This document shows, one piece after another, positions 1 to 8,580 of a DNA stretch of 64,000 bases. The stretch is taken from contig CANQQJ010000010.1 in the NCBI GenBank assembly GCA_947625905.1, forward strand, positions 24,701 through 88,700, given 5' to 3'. Both the position numbers and the translations under genes were made by a program. How positions within the stretch are numbered: position 1 is the stretch's first letter; the number at the start of each line of letters is the position of its first letter. The notes under the pieces were generated by a model, which saw only the letters and a list, made by a program, of their open reading frames with translations, had not been told where the DNA came from and made no database searches. The stretch comes from an uncultured Clostridia bacterium (GTDB taxonomy: Bacteria > Bacillota > Clostridia > Monoglobales > Monoglobaceae).

Positions 1-122
1 TAAATAGTGACATATTCAACCTCCATAAAATTTCTTAGTTTATATTTTAATACAATACCCCGCAAAATGCAAGGATATATTCAACAAAAATTTTTAATAT
101 ATGCCGCGAATTTACATTATTA

Positions 123-506
123 TCAAAAATCTATAAATCCGCTTACATCGGGAAACGCGTTTTCGATATGATTTACGCGGATATCACCGTCGGTGTACAC
201 CTCGATCACGTCAAAGCGTATATCGGTGTCGAAAGGATTGTCCAACAGATACTGCTGCGCAGATTTGATGATACGAGACAGTTTTGTTTTATTTACGCTT
301 TCGGCCGCCGAGCCGTTCCTTGAGTTTTTTCTGGTTTTGACCTCAACAAACGCTATAACGTCTTTTTTCGGTGTCAATGCTATTATATCAATTTCACCGA
401 ATTGCGTGACGTATTTTCGCTCCAGTATGTAATATCCCTTTGAATTCAGGATACCCTCGGCGATATTTTCGCCGAAATCACCGACGTTTTTCTTATATCT
501 GCTCAT
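123..506 (-). CDS. yraN: YraN family (UPF0102) nuclease-fold protein
   Basis: 127-aa protein of the UPF0102 family, which has a restriction-endonuclease-like fold; its cellular role is not established, although a link to DNA processing is often proposed. Visible core: GEID at residues 37-40 and EVKT at 55-58, together the PD-(D/E)xK-type acidic/lysine set. Length is normal for the family (about 120 aa). The start overlaps the stop of rnhB by 4 bases (ATGA), which points to translational coupling, and the rnhB-yraN order is common in Bacillota. The gene is complete; the 122 bases beyond its stop, to the window edge, are AT-rich and hold nothing I can name. Confidence 0.92.
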   Translation of the reverse strand: MSRYKKNVGDFGENIAEGILNSKGYYILERKYVTQFGEIDIIALTPKKDVIAFVEVKTRKNSRNGSAAESVNKTKLSRIIKSAQQYLLDNPFDTDIRFDVIEVYTDGDIRVNHIENAFPDVSGFIDF

Positions 507-1120
507 TTTGCGGTACCCAGAACTTTAGCAGTCATAAATGTTTTTCTGTGAACATCCGAGACACCGTATTCGCGTATCGCCTCGCAGTGCGCTTTTGTGC
601 CGTAGCCTTTGTGCTTTTCAAAGCCGTATTGCGGATACTTTTCGGATAGCGAGATCATATACCTGTCCCTTGTTACTTTGGCAATAATAGAGGCGGCGGC
701 GATAGTCTGAGACTTGGCGTCGCCTTTTACTATGTAAAGACTTTCCGTTTTCTCAAATCCGATCCCGTCGTTTCCGTCGACTATCAGGATATCGGGCTTT
801 ACTCCGAGCGCGTTCACCGCGTTTTGCATGGCAAGGTGAGTCGCCTGCCTTATATTTATCTCGTCGATCACATCCTGATAAACAAACTGTGCCGACCAAG
901 CAAGCGCCTTATCCGTGATCTCGTCATATAGCACGGCTCTTTTTTTCTCCGAAAGTTTTTTGGAGTCATTTATGCCTTCGATTATCAGTTCCTTGGGCAG
1001 AATAACGGCGGCTGCGCAAACCGGTCCCGCAAGCGGGCCGCGGCCGGCTTCATCGATCCCGCATATTAGTTTTTTACCGGAATTATACAGTTCGGTTTCA
1101 TATTCAAGCATAGTGTTCAT
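503..1120 (-). CDS. rnhB: Ribonuclease HII
   Basis: 205-aa endonuclease that cuts the RNA strand of RNA-DNA hybrids and single ribonucleotides in DNA. The four acidic metal ligands are visible: D23 and E24 in GIDEAGRGP, D115 in the VDG motif and D133 in KGD, followed by the family helix AAASIIAKV. Start chosen at the ATG preceded by AAGGAG, which lies in the last codons of rbgA; the two genes are 3 bases apart. Part of the rbgA-rnhB-yraN run. Length and motifs are standard and the assignment is secure. Confidence 0.97.
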   Translation of the reverse strand: MNTMLEYETELYNSGKKLICGIDEAGRGPLAGPVCAAAVILPKELIIEGINDSKKLSEKKRAVLYDEITDKALAWSAQFVYQDVIDEINIRQATHLAMQNAVNALGVKPDILIVDGNDGIGFEKTESLYIVKGDAKSQTIAAASIIAKVTRDRYMISLSEKYPQYGFEKHKGYGTKAHCEAIREYGVSDVHRKTFMTAKVLGTAK

Positions 1121-1123
1121 GAT

Positions 1124-2011
1124 TTACTCCTTGTTTTCGTATACCCGCGGCGGAAGCTCGAGTGTGATATTTCCGAGAGCCGCCGAGCGGAAGTCGCTTA
1201 AAACTATGTTCGACGCTCTGAAGGTGTCGATCTCGCCTCCCGATATAACGCAGCCGCGCTTTCGTCCGATAAGCTCCAAAAGCTCGTATTTGTTCGCAGA
1301 ATCGGAATTGTCTCCAAGCTTGTACAGTTTTTTGAGAGCAGAAAAATAATTTTCTTTGAGATAGCCTAAAAGCTCATATGCAAGATCCTCAACGTCGAGT
1401 ATCTCGTCCTTTATACCGCCGGTGAAGGCGATTTTTTTTGCGACATTATCGCTTTCAAACTTCGGCCATAAAATACCCGGTGTGTCAAGCAGCTCGTATT
1501 TCCCGGCTATTTTGATCCATTGCTTTGTCTGAGTTATTCCGGGACGGTCACCCGTTTTTGCGGCGGCCCTGCCCGAAAGACGGTTTATGAATGAGGATTT
1601 GCCCACATTCGGTATTCCGATAACCATCATTTTAACAGCGTGCCGCTTGATCCCTCTCTGCTCGTCGCGGAGAAACTTATCGCTGAGAACGGTCTCGATC
1701 GCGGCGTCGAGATTTTTCCTGAGGCCTTTGCCCGAGCGGCTGTCTGCTGCTATGGCTGTATTTCCGCAAATGCTAAAATAATTCAGCCATTTGTCCGTCG
1801 CCGCTCTGTCGGCTATATCTGCCTTATTCAGAATTATGACACGCGGCTTTGACGCGGTTATTCTATCGGTCTCCGGATTGCGGGATGACTGAGGAAGACG
1901 CGCGTCAACCAGTTCTATAACGACATCGACGAGCTTCAAATTGTCTTTTATCATCCGTCTTGTCTTTGACATATGCCCCGGGAACCATTGGAGCTGGTAT
2001 TGATTTTCCAT
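1124..2011 (-). CDS. rbgA: Ribosome biogenesis GTPase RbgA (YlqF)
   Basis: 295-aa circularly permuted GTPase required for late assembly of the 50S subunit in Bacillota. Motif order is permuted as expected: G4 NKAD at residues 62-65 comes before the P-loop GIPNVGKS (132-139) and G3 DTPG (176-179). N-terminus QWFPGHM is the family signature. AAGGAG stands 7 bases before the ATG. Lies between lepB and rnhB, as in many Bacillota where rplS, lepB, rbgA and rnhB form one transcription group. Confidence 0.97.
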   Translation of the reverse strand: MENQYQLQWFPGHMSKTRRMIKDNLKLVDVVIELVDARLPQSSRNPETDRITASKPRVIILNKADIADRAATDKWLNYFSICGNTAIAADSRSGKGLRKNLDAAIETVLSDKFLRDEQRGIKRHAVKMMVIGIPNVGKSSFINRLSGRAAAKTGDRPGITQTKQWIKIAGKYELLDTPGILWPKFESDNVAKKIAFTGGIKDEILDVEDLAYELLGYLKENYFSALKKLYKLGDNSDSANKYELLELIGRKRGCVISGGEIDTFRASNIVLSDFRSAALGNITLELPPRVYENKE

Positions 2012-2078
2012 AAATTATCTCCTTGTATTATATAATAAGGCCGTATCACACTGTTCGTCGGTGATACAGCCCTTATTT

Positions 2079-3458
2079 TTAAGATACAAACGTAAAGTTG
2101 TGATTTTCGTCCTCTATCAGATAAGATGTTTCAATAGGATAAGCAACCGAACCGAAATTGGTGACCGGCCAGAATCTGAATACCGCGCCTCCGACAATTT
2201 CCTTTTCGGGCACTTGGCCGATCTCTCGGCTGTCTCTGCTGTTGTTTCTGTTGTCTCCCATAACGAAAACCTTGTCTTTTTCAACAACAATGGGATTATC
2301 CTTGCTGTACTGACCGTTGGCTATACATTCCATAATATAGGCTCCGGTTCGATTGGTCTTGTCTTTAATATAAGGCTCGTCAATTATCTGACCGTTAACA
2401 TAGACATCACCGTTTTCAAAGTCGATATAAACGGTGTCGCCCTCCGTCGCGATTACTCTCTTAACATACGGTCTGTCCGGGTCGCTTTCCGGTTTAAATA
2501 TTATCACGTCGCCTTTTTCCGGCTTGTAAAAAAAACGGTTAACATAAAGTCTGTCATTTTCCTGAAGCGTGGGCTGCATTGACGCGCCTTGAACTTTAAC
2601 CAGCGTGAAAACAAAATTTCTGATAACCAGAGCCAAAGCAACCGCAATAACAAGACACAAAACCCAATCTCTGATCTCTTTCAGCATGTTAATTTCTCCA
2701 TTCTTCTTTTTAGCTTTTGTTTTTTTGCCGCTTTGAGAACTCGACGGCATTTGAACGCGGGACCGAGGAGCGTCGGTTCTCGCGCCGCGCGGAGCGGAAG
2801 TACGATTTAACTGCTCAGCGGCAGCCGAACGTTTATCCGAATTAGCGCGGGATGACGGATTCTGAGCAACCGACTCGGTGATTTTAGGCATTTTCTGAGT
2901 CTGACCCGGGATGACAGTCTGTCTTTTCGCGGGACCGCTGCCATTGTCATTTACCGACGAAGGGCGTGCGGAACGCGCGGAAATATTGGCCGGCGCTTTT
3001 CCTTGCGCGGATTCGCGTGCGTTTCTGCTCCTTTGAACTTCCGAGGATGCAGGAAAAGGCGCGGGACGCGCATCCGACCGAGATTTATTGCCGAAACCGC
3101 TGTCAACAGATGAAACGGAAGGCGCGGGTTTTGGGTTCTCTCCTTTTGCCGAGGGTCTGGAGCCGCTTGACAGCACTGAAGATTCACTCAACTTGGCTCT
3201 TGCCATTCTCCTTGCTTTCGCGTTTTCCTCGGCCAAGATCTGCTGTTCCATCTCGCGCTGTCTCGCCATGCGACGAGCCCTGCGTTCCTCGATCTCGCGA
3301 ATCATCAAATCGGCCTGAGCGTTTATCTCGGACCTTGCTTTTTCGAGCGTCGGGTCATTGGAAGAGGAAGATCGGGCCGCATTGGTCGCGGCATTCTCTA
3401 AAATTCTGTCGAGATCCGAGCCGTTTCCTCCGGCGGAATTTCTGTTATTTGAATCCAT
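2079..3458 (-). CDS. lepB: Signal peptidase I with long disordered N-terminal extension
   Basis: Serine-lysine signal peptidase that removes Sec/Tat signal peptides on the outer face of the membrane. The catalytic part is the C-terminal ~204 residues: one membrane helix, Ser293 in GASMQPTL, Lys333 in YVKRV, and the GDNR box. Ahead of it lie about 250 residues rich in Ser, Ala, Arg, Asn and Gln, with a charged helical stretch near residues 35-85; this cytoplasmic region matches nothing I know and is far longer than in typical SipS-type enzymes (about 180-200 aa total). Start set at the ATG at 3458, where AGGGGG precedes it; the frame stays open 24 codons further upstream but has no ribosome site there. 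An internal Met just before the membrane helix could give a short form. Confidence 0.93.
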   Translation of the reverse strand: MDSNNRNSAGGNGSDLDRILENAATNAARSSSSNDPTLEKARSEINAQADLMIREIEERRARRMARQREMEQQILAEENAKARRMARAKLSESSVLSSGSRPSAKGENPKPAPSVSSVDSGFGNKSRSDARPAPFPASSEVQRSRNARESAQGKAPANISARSARPSSVNDNGSGPAKRQTVIPGQTQKMPKITESVAQNPSSRANSDKRSAAAEQLNRTSAPRGARTDAPRSRVQMPSSSQSGKKTKAKKKNGEINMLKEIRDWVLCLVIAVALALVIRNFVFTLVKVQGASMQPTLQENDRLYVNRFFYKPEKGDVIIFKPESDPDRPYVKRVIATEGDTVYIDFENGDVYVNGQIIDEPYIKDKTNRTGAYIMECIANGQYSKDNPIVVEKDKVFVMGDNRNNSRDSREIGQVPEKEIVGGAVFRFWPVTNFGSVAYPIETSYLIEDENHNFTFVS

Positions 3459-3533
3459 AATATTTCCCCCTGATACCTTGAAAAATGCCAAAGAGTGGTG
3501 ATTAAAAATAACCACCACCGCATTTTGCAAATA

Positions 3534-3875
3534 TTATAACTTTTCTCTTACCTTGGCAGCTTTACCTGCTCTGTCACGCAGATAATAAAGCTTTGCGCGT
3601 CTGACTTTACCGTGTCTTACGACTTCGATACGGTCGATCTTGGGAGAGTTGATCGCGAATGTTCTTTCAACTCCAACGCCGTAAGAGATACGTCTGACAG
3701 TAAATGTCTCCTGAATGCCGCCGTGATTCTTTTTGATCACGGTGCCTTCAAACATCTGAACTCTTTCTCTGTTTCCCTCTTTAACCTTTACATATACACG
3801 TACCGTGTCGCCTATCATAAGTTCGGGAAGGTCTGTTCTGATTTGTTCCTGTGTGATTTGTTGTAAAATGTCCAT
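3534..3875 (-). CDS. rplS: 50S ribosomal protein L19
   Basis: 113-aa large-subunit protein located at the 30S-50S interface. The sequence is collinear with L19 throughout ([18 protein letters not shown] near the N-terminus, [11 protein letters not shown] and [11 protein letters not shown] near the end). Ribosome site AAAGGA precedes the ATG. Usually found after trmD in Bacillota; here it is followed by lepB and preceded by a 204-bp gap, so it probably has its own promoter. Confidence 0.98.
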   Translation of the reverse strand: MDILQQITQEQIRTDLPELMIGDTVRVYVKVKEGNRERVQMFEGTVIKKNHGGIQETFTVRRISYGVGVERTFAINSPKIDRIEVVRHGKVRRAKLYYLRDRAGKAAKVREKL

Positions 3876-4079
3876 TTAAAAAATCCTTTCTGTTTATACC
3901 ATTCTTAGATATTCATGTCAAAAAATGACAGCGGACTATCCGATATTAACTACATAATAGTAACATATTTTTTTCAAAACCGCAAGTTATTTAAGGTTAA
4001 ATTTTTAAAATATAAAAATTTCGATTAATTTTACCAAAAATACTTGATCGCTTCAGACGGAAATTGTTAAAATTGCGGA
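3876..4079 (-). promoter_or_regulatory. rplS 5' region with small hairpin
   Basis: AT-rich gap between ftsY and rplS. On the minus strand a small hairpin, TGTCA-TTTTT-TGACA, lies at about 3917-3931, some 45 bases before the rplS start. This is where L19 autoregulatory leaders occur in some Bacillota, but I cannot match a leader consensus and no clear promoter stands out. Tentative. Confidence 0.25.
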
Positions 4080-5003
4080 TCACTCATCGTCATCGGGACT
4101 GATGATCGCGTCAACAAACTCCTTCGGATCAAACGGCTCAAGGTCGTCGATCTTTTCGCCAACGCCTATATACTTAACGGGAATATTATAGTCGTTTTTG
4201 ATGGCCAGAACGATCCCGCCCTTCGCTGTTCCGTCGAGCTTGGTCAAAATTATACCGGTTATATCCGCAGCTTCTTTGAATTGCTCGGCCTGCTGCACGG
4301 CGTTTTGACCCGTGGTGGCATCAAGAACCAGAAGAACTTCTTTGCTTGAATCGGGAAGCTCGCGGTCAAGTATCCTGTAGATTTTTTTCAGCTCGGCCAT
4401 GAGATTCTTTTTGTTATGGAGTCTGCCCGCCGTATCGCAGAGCAGCACGTCGATCCCGCGGGCTTTCGCGGCGTTAACAGCATCAAAAATAACGGCCGCG
4501 GGGTCAGAACCTTCCTGCTGCTTGATTATCCCCACACCGGCTCTGTCCGCCCATACCTCAAGCTGCTCTATGGCCGCGGCGCGGAATGTGTCTGCCGCAG
4601 CTATGAGCACGGATTTTCCCTGATTTTTATATAGGTTCGCGAGCTTACCTATCGTCGTTGTTTTGCCGACGCCGTTTACTCCGATAACCATAATAACGGC
4701 TGGCGTTCCGCGAAGCTCGACGGAATTGTCGCCGCCGTCAAGAATCTCGTTCATAATTCGGTTAAGCTCGGATCTCAGCTCATAGCTGTCGCGAAGTTTT
4801 TTCTCATCGGCCGCCTCGCGCAGTTTTTCTATTATATCCATAGAAGTATTTACGCCAAGGTCTGCCGTGATCAAGGCTTCCTCAAGCTCGTCGAACAAGT
4901 CGTCGTCTATCTTTTTGAACGTTTTTATAACCGAATTAAATTTTTCGTTTATCGATTCTTTGGTTTTACTTAAACCGGTTTTTAATTTATTGAATAATCC
5001 CAT
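4080..5003 (-). CDS. ftsY: Signal recognition particle receptor FtsY
   Basis: 307-aa SRP GTPase that docks SRP-ribosome complexes at the membrane. NG-domain only, without the long acidic A domain of enterobacteria: four-helix N domain (about 1-95), P-loop GVNGVGKTTT (108-117), DTAGR (190-194), TKLDG (254-258). The A of its ATG is the last base of the smc stop codon (TAATG), so translation is coupled to smc. smc-ftsY is a conserved pair in Bacillota. Confidence 0.97.
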   Translation of the reverse strand: MGLFNKLKTGLSKTKESINEKFNSVIKTFKKIDDDLFDELEEALITADLGVNTSMDIIEKLREAADEKKLRDSYELRSELNRIMNEILDGGDNSVELRGTPAVIMVIGVNGVGKTTTIGKLANLYKNQGKSVLIAAADTFRAAAIEQLEVWADRAGVGIIKQQEGSDPAAVIFDAVNAAKARGIDVLLCDTAGRLHNKKNLMAELKKIYRILDRELPDSSKEVLLVLDATTGQNAVQQAEQFKEAADITGIILTKLDGTAKGGIVLAIKNDYNIPVKYIGVGEKIDDLEPFDPKEFVDAIISPDDDE

Positions 5004-8000
5004 TATTCACTCACCTCGTCAATGTTTAATGATAGTAATTTTGATACGCCTTTTTCCTGCATGGTCACGCCGTACAGTACGTTCGCCGCCTCCATTGTGC
5101 CGCGTTTGTGGGTCACCACTATGAACTGGGTGTCATCGCTGTATCTTTTTAAGTATCCCGCAAAGCGGTACACGTTAACATCGTCAAGCGCCGCTTCCAC
5201 CTCGTCAAGTATACAAAACGGAGTGGGTCTGACGTTTAATATCGCGAACAGCAGCGCAATTGCCGAAAGCGCTTTTTCGCCGCCGGAAAGCAGCGTGAGG
5301 CTTTGAAGTTTTTTACCGGGAGGCTGGGCCTCAATGTCTATGCCGCTTTCAAGCAGATTATCCGGGTCGGAAAGGCTGAGCTTCGCGCGGCCTCCGCCGA
5401 ATAATTCTGAGAACACCTTGTTGAAGCTTTCGTTTATTTTCACAAATTGCTCCGCGAACTGCGTTTTCATAATAGCCGTCATCTCGGTAATAATTTTGTT
5501 GAGCTCTTTTTTTGATTTGTTCAGATCGTCGATCTGAGCCGTCAAAAAGTCCGATCTCTCCTTGATGTTTTTATATTCATCAATGGCGTCAATATTTATG
5601 TTGCCTAAGTTCCTGATCTTGCGGCGCAGCTCGCCTATTCGTTTTGTAGCCGCGGCGTGATCAAAACCGTTTAGATCACGCCCTTCCTTTGCGTCACTGT
5701 AAGTCAGTTCATACTCATCCCAAAGATGATCGATTATGCCCTCAAGCTCAGCGTCCATGTTTTCATAGCCGGACTGCGCCTTTGTATGAAGATTCGACAG
5801 CTTTAAAAGGTTATCGCGCACATCGCTCACGGATTCCTGCTGGGTTTTAACCTCGGCTTCGGTCTCGCGGCGTTTTTCGATAAGCTCATCGAGATATTTT
5901 TTGAGCTCTTTGACTGCGTTTTCGTTTTCCGCGGCTTTAAGTTCAAGATCTTTTATCTCGTTTTCCGAATCGGCAATATGTTTTTCCAAAGCTTTGATCT
6001 CGTCCAGCCGAGCTAAGGTCGCCGAAATAAGCTGAGACTTTTCATCGTTTACGCCGCGTATTTTTTCATTGGTCTGCTCAATGTCTTTTATAACGGAATT
6101 GCGCCTTATGGTAAGCTCAAGAAGTTCTCGTCCGAGCTTTTCGTTTTCTCCGCTCAAACGTTCAAATTCCTTTCCGCGCGTCTCAACGGCGCGGGTAAGC
6201 ACGGATATCTCATCATCAAGCTTGTCCGACTCGCGCTTGTTTTGCTCAATCTCATCGGTTATTCCGGTGATCTTAGACATCAGCTCATCAAGCTCCGACA
6301 TCATTTTTTCTCTGTCGGCGCCGGTCGAGGTTATTATCTCGCTCAGATGGCTGCGCTCGGATTTAAGTTTTATTAATTCTTCGTTCTTTTCGGATATACG
6401 CGCATTGTTGTTTTTGATTTCCTCAAGCATATCGGCCGCCTCGATAGAGAGCTTGTTAATAAGCTTGCTCAGCGAAACGATGGTTTTTTCCGTTTCTGCA
6501 ACTTTTACTTTGAGTTCGTTTATCTCGTTTGCTCTCGAGAGCGAACCGATCGTTTTCAGTGCGCTTCCGCCGGTCATTGCTCCGCCGGGCTGCACAACGT
6601 CGCCGCCCAAGGTCACGATCTTGAATTTATGTGAACATTTTCTTCCCATGGCGACCGCGTTGTCTATGTTATCGGCTATGACGACCGTACCCAGGATATT
6701 CTCGACTATATCGGAATAATTATCGTCACACTCGACAAGAGAGGAGGCTGTCCCGATGTATCCGTCAAGCTTTTCTGCCTTGGCGGTGTCAAGACTGCGG
6801 GCGCGTATCTCGGATATCGGAAGAAATGTCGCTCTGCCCGTTCTGTTGTCCTTGAGATATTTTATTGCGCGCTTTGCGTCATCGGTATCATCGGTCACGA
6901 TGTTTTGCGCGGAGTTCCCAAGCGCTGTCTCGATAGCTGTTATATATTTTTTATCTGTTTTGATAAGCTGCGACAGCGGACCGTGGATGCCCGAGCGCAG
7001 ACGGCCTTTCTTAAACGCGTTCATAACGCTTCTCACGCCGCGGCTGTACCCCTCAAAATCGCGTTCCATGTTTTCGAGCATTTTTATATTGGAACTAAGC
7101 TCGCTCAGCTTTATGCTGTTTTGGTTCTTTTTGTTTATCCGGTTTTGCATCTCGGAGTTTTTCGCTCCGTACATCTCGTCTGTTTTATTTGTTTCGGCTT
7201 TGAGTTCTTCGATATATTTTTCGGAATCACCGATTTCGGCGCTGAGCTCCGAAAGTTTTTTGTTCATCTCATCAATAGATGTATTCTTACCTTCAAGCTC
7301 GGCGCGTATGATCTCGGCTCGCGACTTAAAGCTGTCCATCAGTATTTCACGGCTTGAAATATGACTTTTAAGGCCGCTGAGAGCGGCATTTTTTTCAACA
7401 ACTTCAGAGCGCAGCCGTTCCAATGCCTTGTTTTCCTCGGATACATCAAGGCCCGATCTGCGTGATTTTTCCGTTAACTCATCGGCTGCCGCTTTGACTG
7501 CCTCGCTCTGAGAATCAAGAGACTCAAGCAGGACTCTCAGTTCGCGTATCTGCTCATCAAGCTTGACCGCACGGCTGTCCGCTTCGGAATTTTCATCGCT
7601 GAGGCGGCTTATCGAGCTCTCGGAATGGGCTATCTCATTTTCTGCAAGACTTATTTTGTTTTTTATATCATGGGAGAGATCGCGAAGGTCGGACTCTTTC
7701 CGGCGGGTGTTTTCAGCCTCCGAATCCAGCTCGGTCATTTTCGCATAGAGAGCCTCGACCTTGCTGTCGCTGTCGGAGATCTCGCCTTTAATCAAATTTA
7801 TTTGACTTTCGTATATATCTATATTCTCTTTGAGTTTTTTTAGATCTTCGCGCTTTTTTTCAATATTTATAACCGAAAGATTGATCTCAAGATCTTTCAT
7901 CTCGTCGCGAAGCACAAGATATTTTTTCGCCTTTTCGGACTGCACGCGCAGAGGCTCAAGCTGAGTTTTAAGCTCGCCCAAAATATCCTCGACCCTGGTT

Positions 8001-8563
8001 ATATTGTCAGAGGTTCGGTCAAGCTTTCTCTCGGCCTCGATTTTTCTGTATTTATATTTCGATATTCCCGAAGCTTCCTCAAATATGTGGCGTCTGTCCT
8101 CGGATTTTGTGCTGAGAATATTGTCTATCTGCCCCTGTCCTATGATCGAATATCCGTCGCGTCCAAGGCCTGTATCCATAAACAGTTCGTGCACATCCTT
8201 TAAGCGGCACAAGGTTTTGTTTATGTAGTATTCGCTTTCGCCGCTTCTGTAGAGCCTGCGCGAAACACGTATTTCGGGGAAATCAATGCCGAAAACGCCG
8301 CTCTCGTTGTCGAGATTCAGGGTAACCTCGGCAAAGCCCAGAGGCTTTCTGCTTTCGGTGCCGGCAAATATAACGTCTTCCATTCGGCTTCCGCGCAGAG
8401 ATTTTATGCTTTGCTCGCCCATTACCCAGCGTATCGCGTCCGAGATATTGCTCTTTCCCGAACCGTTGGGGCCCACTATAGCGGTTATCCCCGAATTAAA
8501 ATCAAGATAAATTTTATCGGCAAAGGACTTGAATCCCTGCATCTCAATGCTTTTTAGTATCAT
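5003..8563 (-). CDS. smc: Chromosome segregation protein SMC
   Basis: 1186-aa condensin ATPase that, with ScpA and ScpB, compacts and separates the chromosome. Walker A GPNGSGKSN at 31-39, two long coiled coils flanking a hinge near residues 515-670 (with the GGAMTGGSAL stretch after it), C-terminal signature LLSGGEKAL and Walker B FCILDEVEAALDD. Full length for the family. Several long plus-strand open frames across this gene arise from its regular coiled-coil codons and are not genes. Ends in a one-base overlap with ftsY; clpE ends 17 bases upstream of its start. Confidence 0.98.
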   Translation of the reverse strand: MILKSIEMQGFKSFADKIYLDFNSGITAIVGPNGSGKSNISDAIRWVMGEQSIKSLRGSRMEDVIFAGTESRKPLGFAEVTLNLDNESGVFGIDFPEIRVSRRLYRSGESEYYINKTLCRLKDVHELFMDTGLGRDGYSIIGQGQIDNILSTKSEDRRHIFEEASGISKYKYRKIEAERKLDRTSDNITRVEDILGELKTQLEPLRVQSEKAKKYLVLRDEMKDLEINLSVINIEKKREDLKKLKENIDIYESQINLIKGEISDSDSKVEALYAKMTELDSEAENTRRKESDLRDLSHDIKNKISLAENEIAHSESSISRLSDENSEADSRAVKLDEQIRELRVLLESLDSQSEAVKAAADELTEKSRRSGLDVSEENKALERLRSEVVEKNAALSGLKSHISSREILMDSFKSRAEIIRAELEGKNTSIDEMNKKLSELSAEIGDSEKYIEELKAETNKTDEMYGAKNSEMQNRINKKNQNSIKLSELSSNIKMLENMERDFEGYSRGVRSVMNAFKKGRLRSGIHGPLSQLIKTDKKYITAIETALGNSAQNIVTDDTDDAKRAIKYLKDNRTGRATFLPISEIRARSLDTAKAEKLDGYIGTASSLVECDDNYSDIVENILGTVVIADNIDNAVAMGRKCSHKFKIVTLGGDVVQPGGAMTGGSALKTIGSLSRANEINELKVKVAETEKTIVSLSKLINKLSIEAADMLEEIKNNNARISEKNEELIKLKSERSHLSEIITSTGADREKMMSELDELMSKITGITDEIEQNKRESDKLDDEISVLTRAVETRGKEFERLSGENEKLGRELLELTIRRNSVIKDIEQTNEKIRGVNDEKSQLISATLARLDEIKALEKHIADSENEIKDLELKAAENENAVKELKKYLDELIEKRRETEAEVKTQQESVSDVRDNLLKLSNLHTKAQSGYENMDAELEGIIDHLWDEYELTYSDAKEGRDLNGFDHAAATKRIGELRRKIRNLGNINIDAIDEYKNIKERSDFLTAQIDDLNKSKKELNKIITEMTAIMKTQFAEQFVKINESFNKVFSELFGGGRAKLSLSDPDNLLESGIDIEAQPPGKKLQSLTLLSGGEKALSAIALLFAILNVRPTPFCILDEVEAALDDVNVYRFAGYLKRYSDDTQFIVVTHKRGTMEAANVLYGVTMQEKGVSKLLSLNIDEVSE

Positions 8564-8580
8564 ATCTGTTTGCTCCGATT

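Noticed and set aside
2966..3460. Long plus-strand open frame opposite lepB
   Set aside because: Shadow of the low-complexity N-terminal region of lepB; no ribosome site and no recognisable protein.
6069..7364. Plus-strand open frames of 150-216 codons within smc
   Set aside because: Antisense shadows of coiled-coil codons, very Ser/Leu-rich, without start signals.
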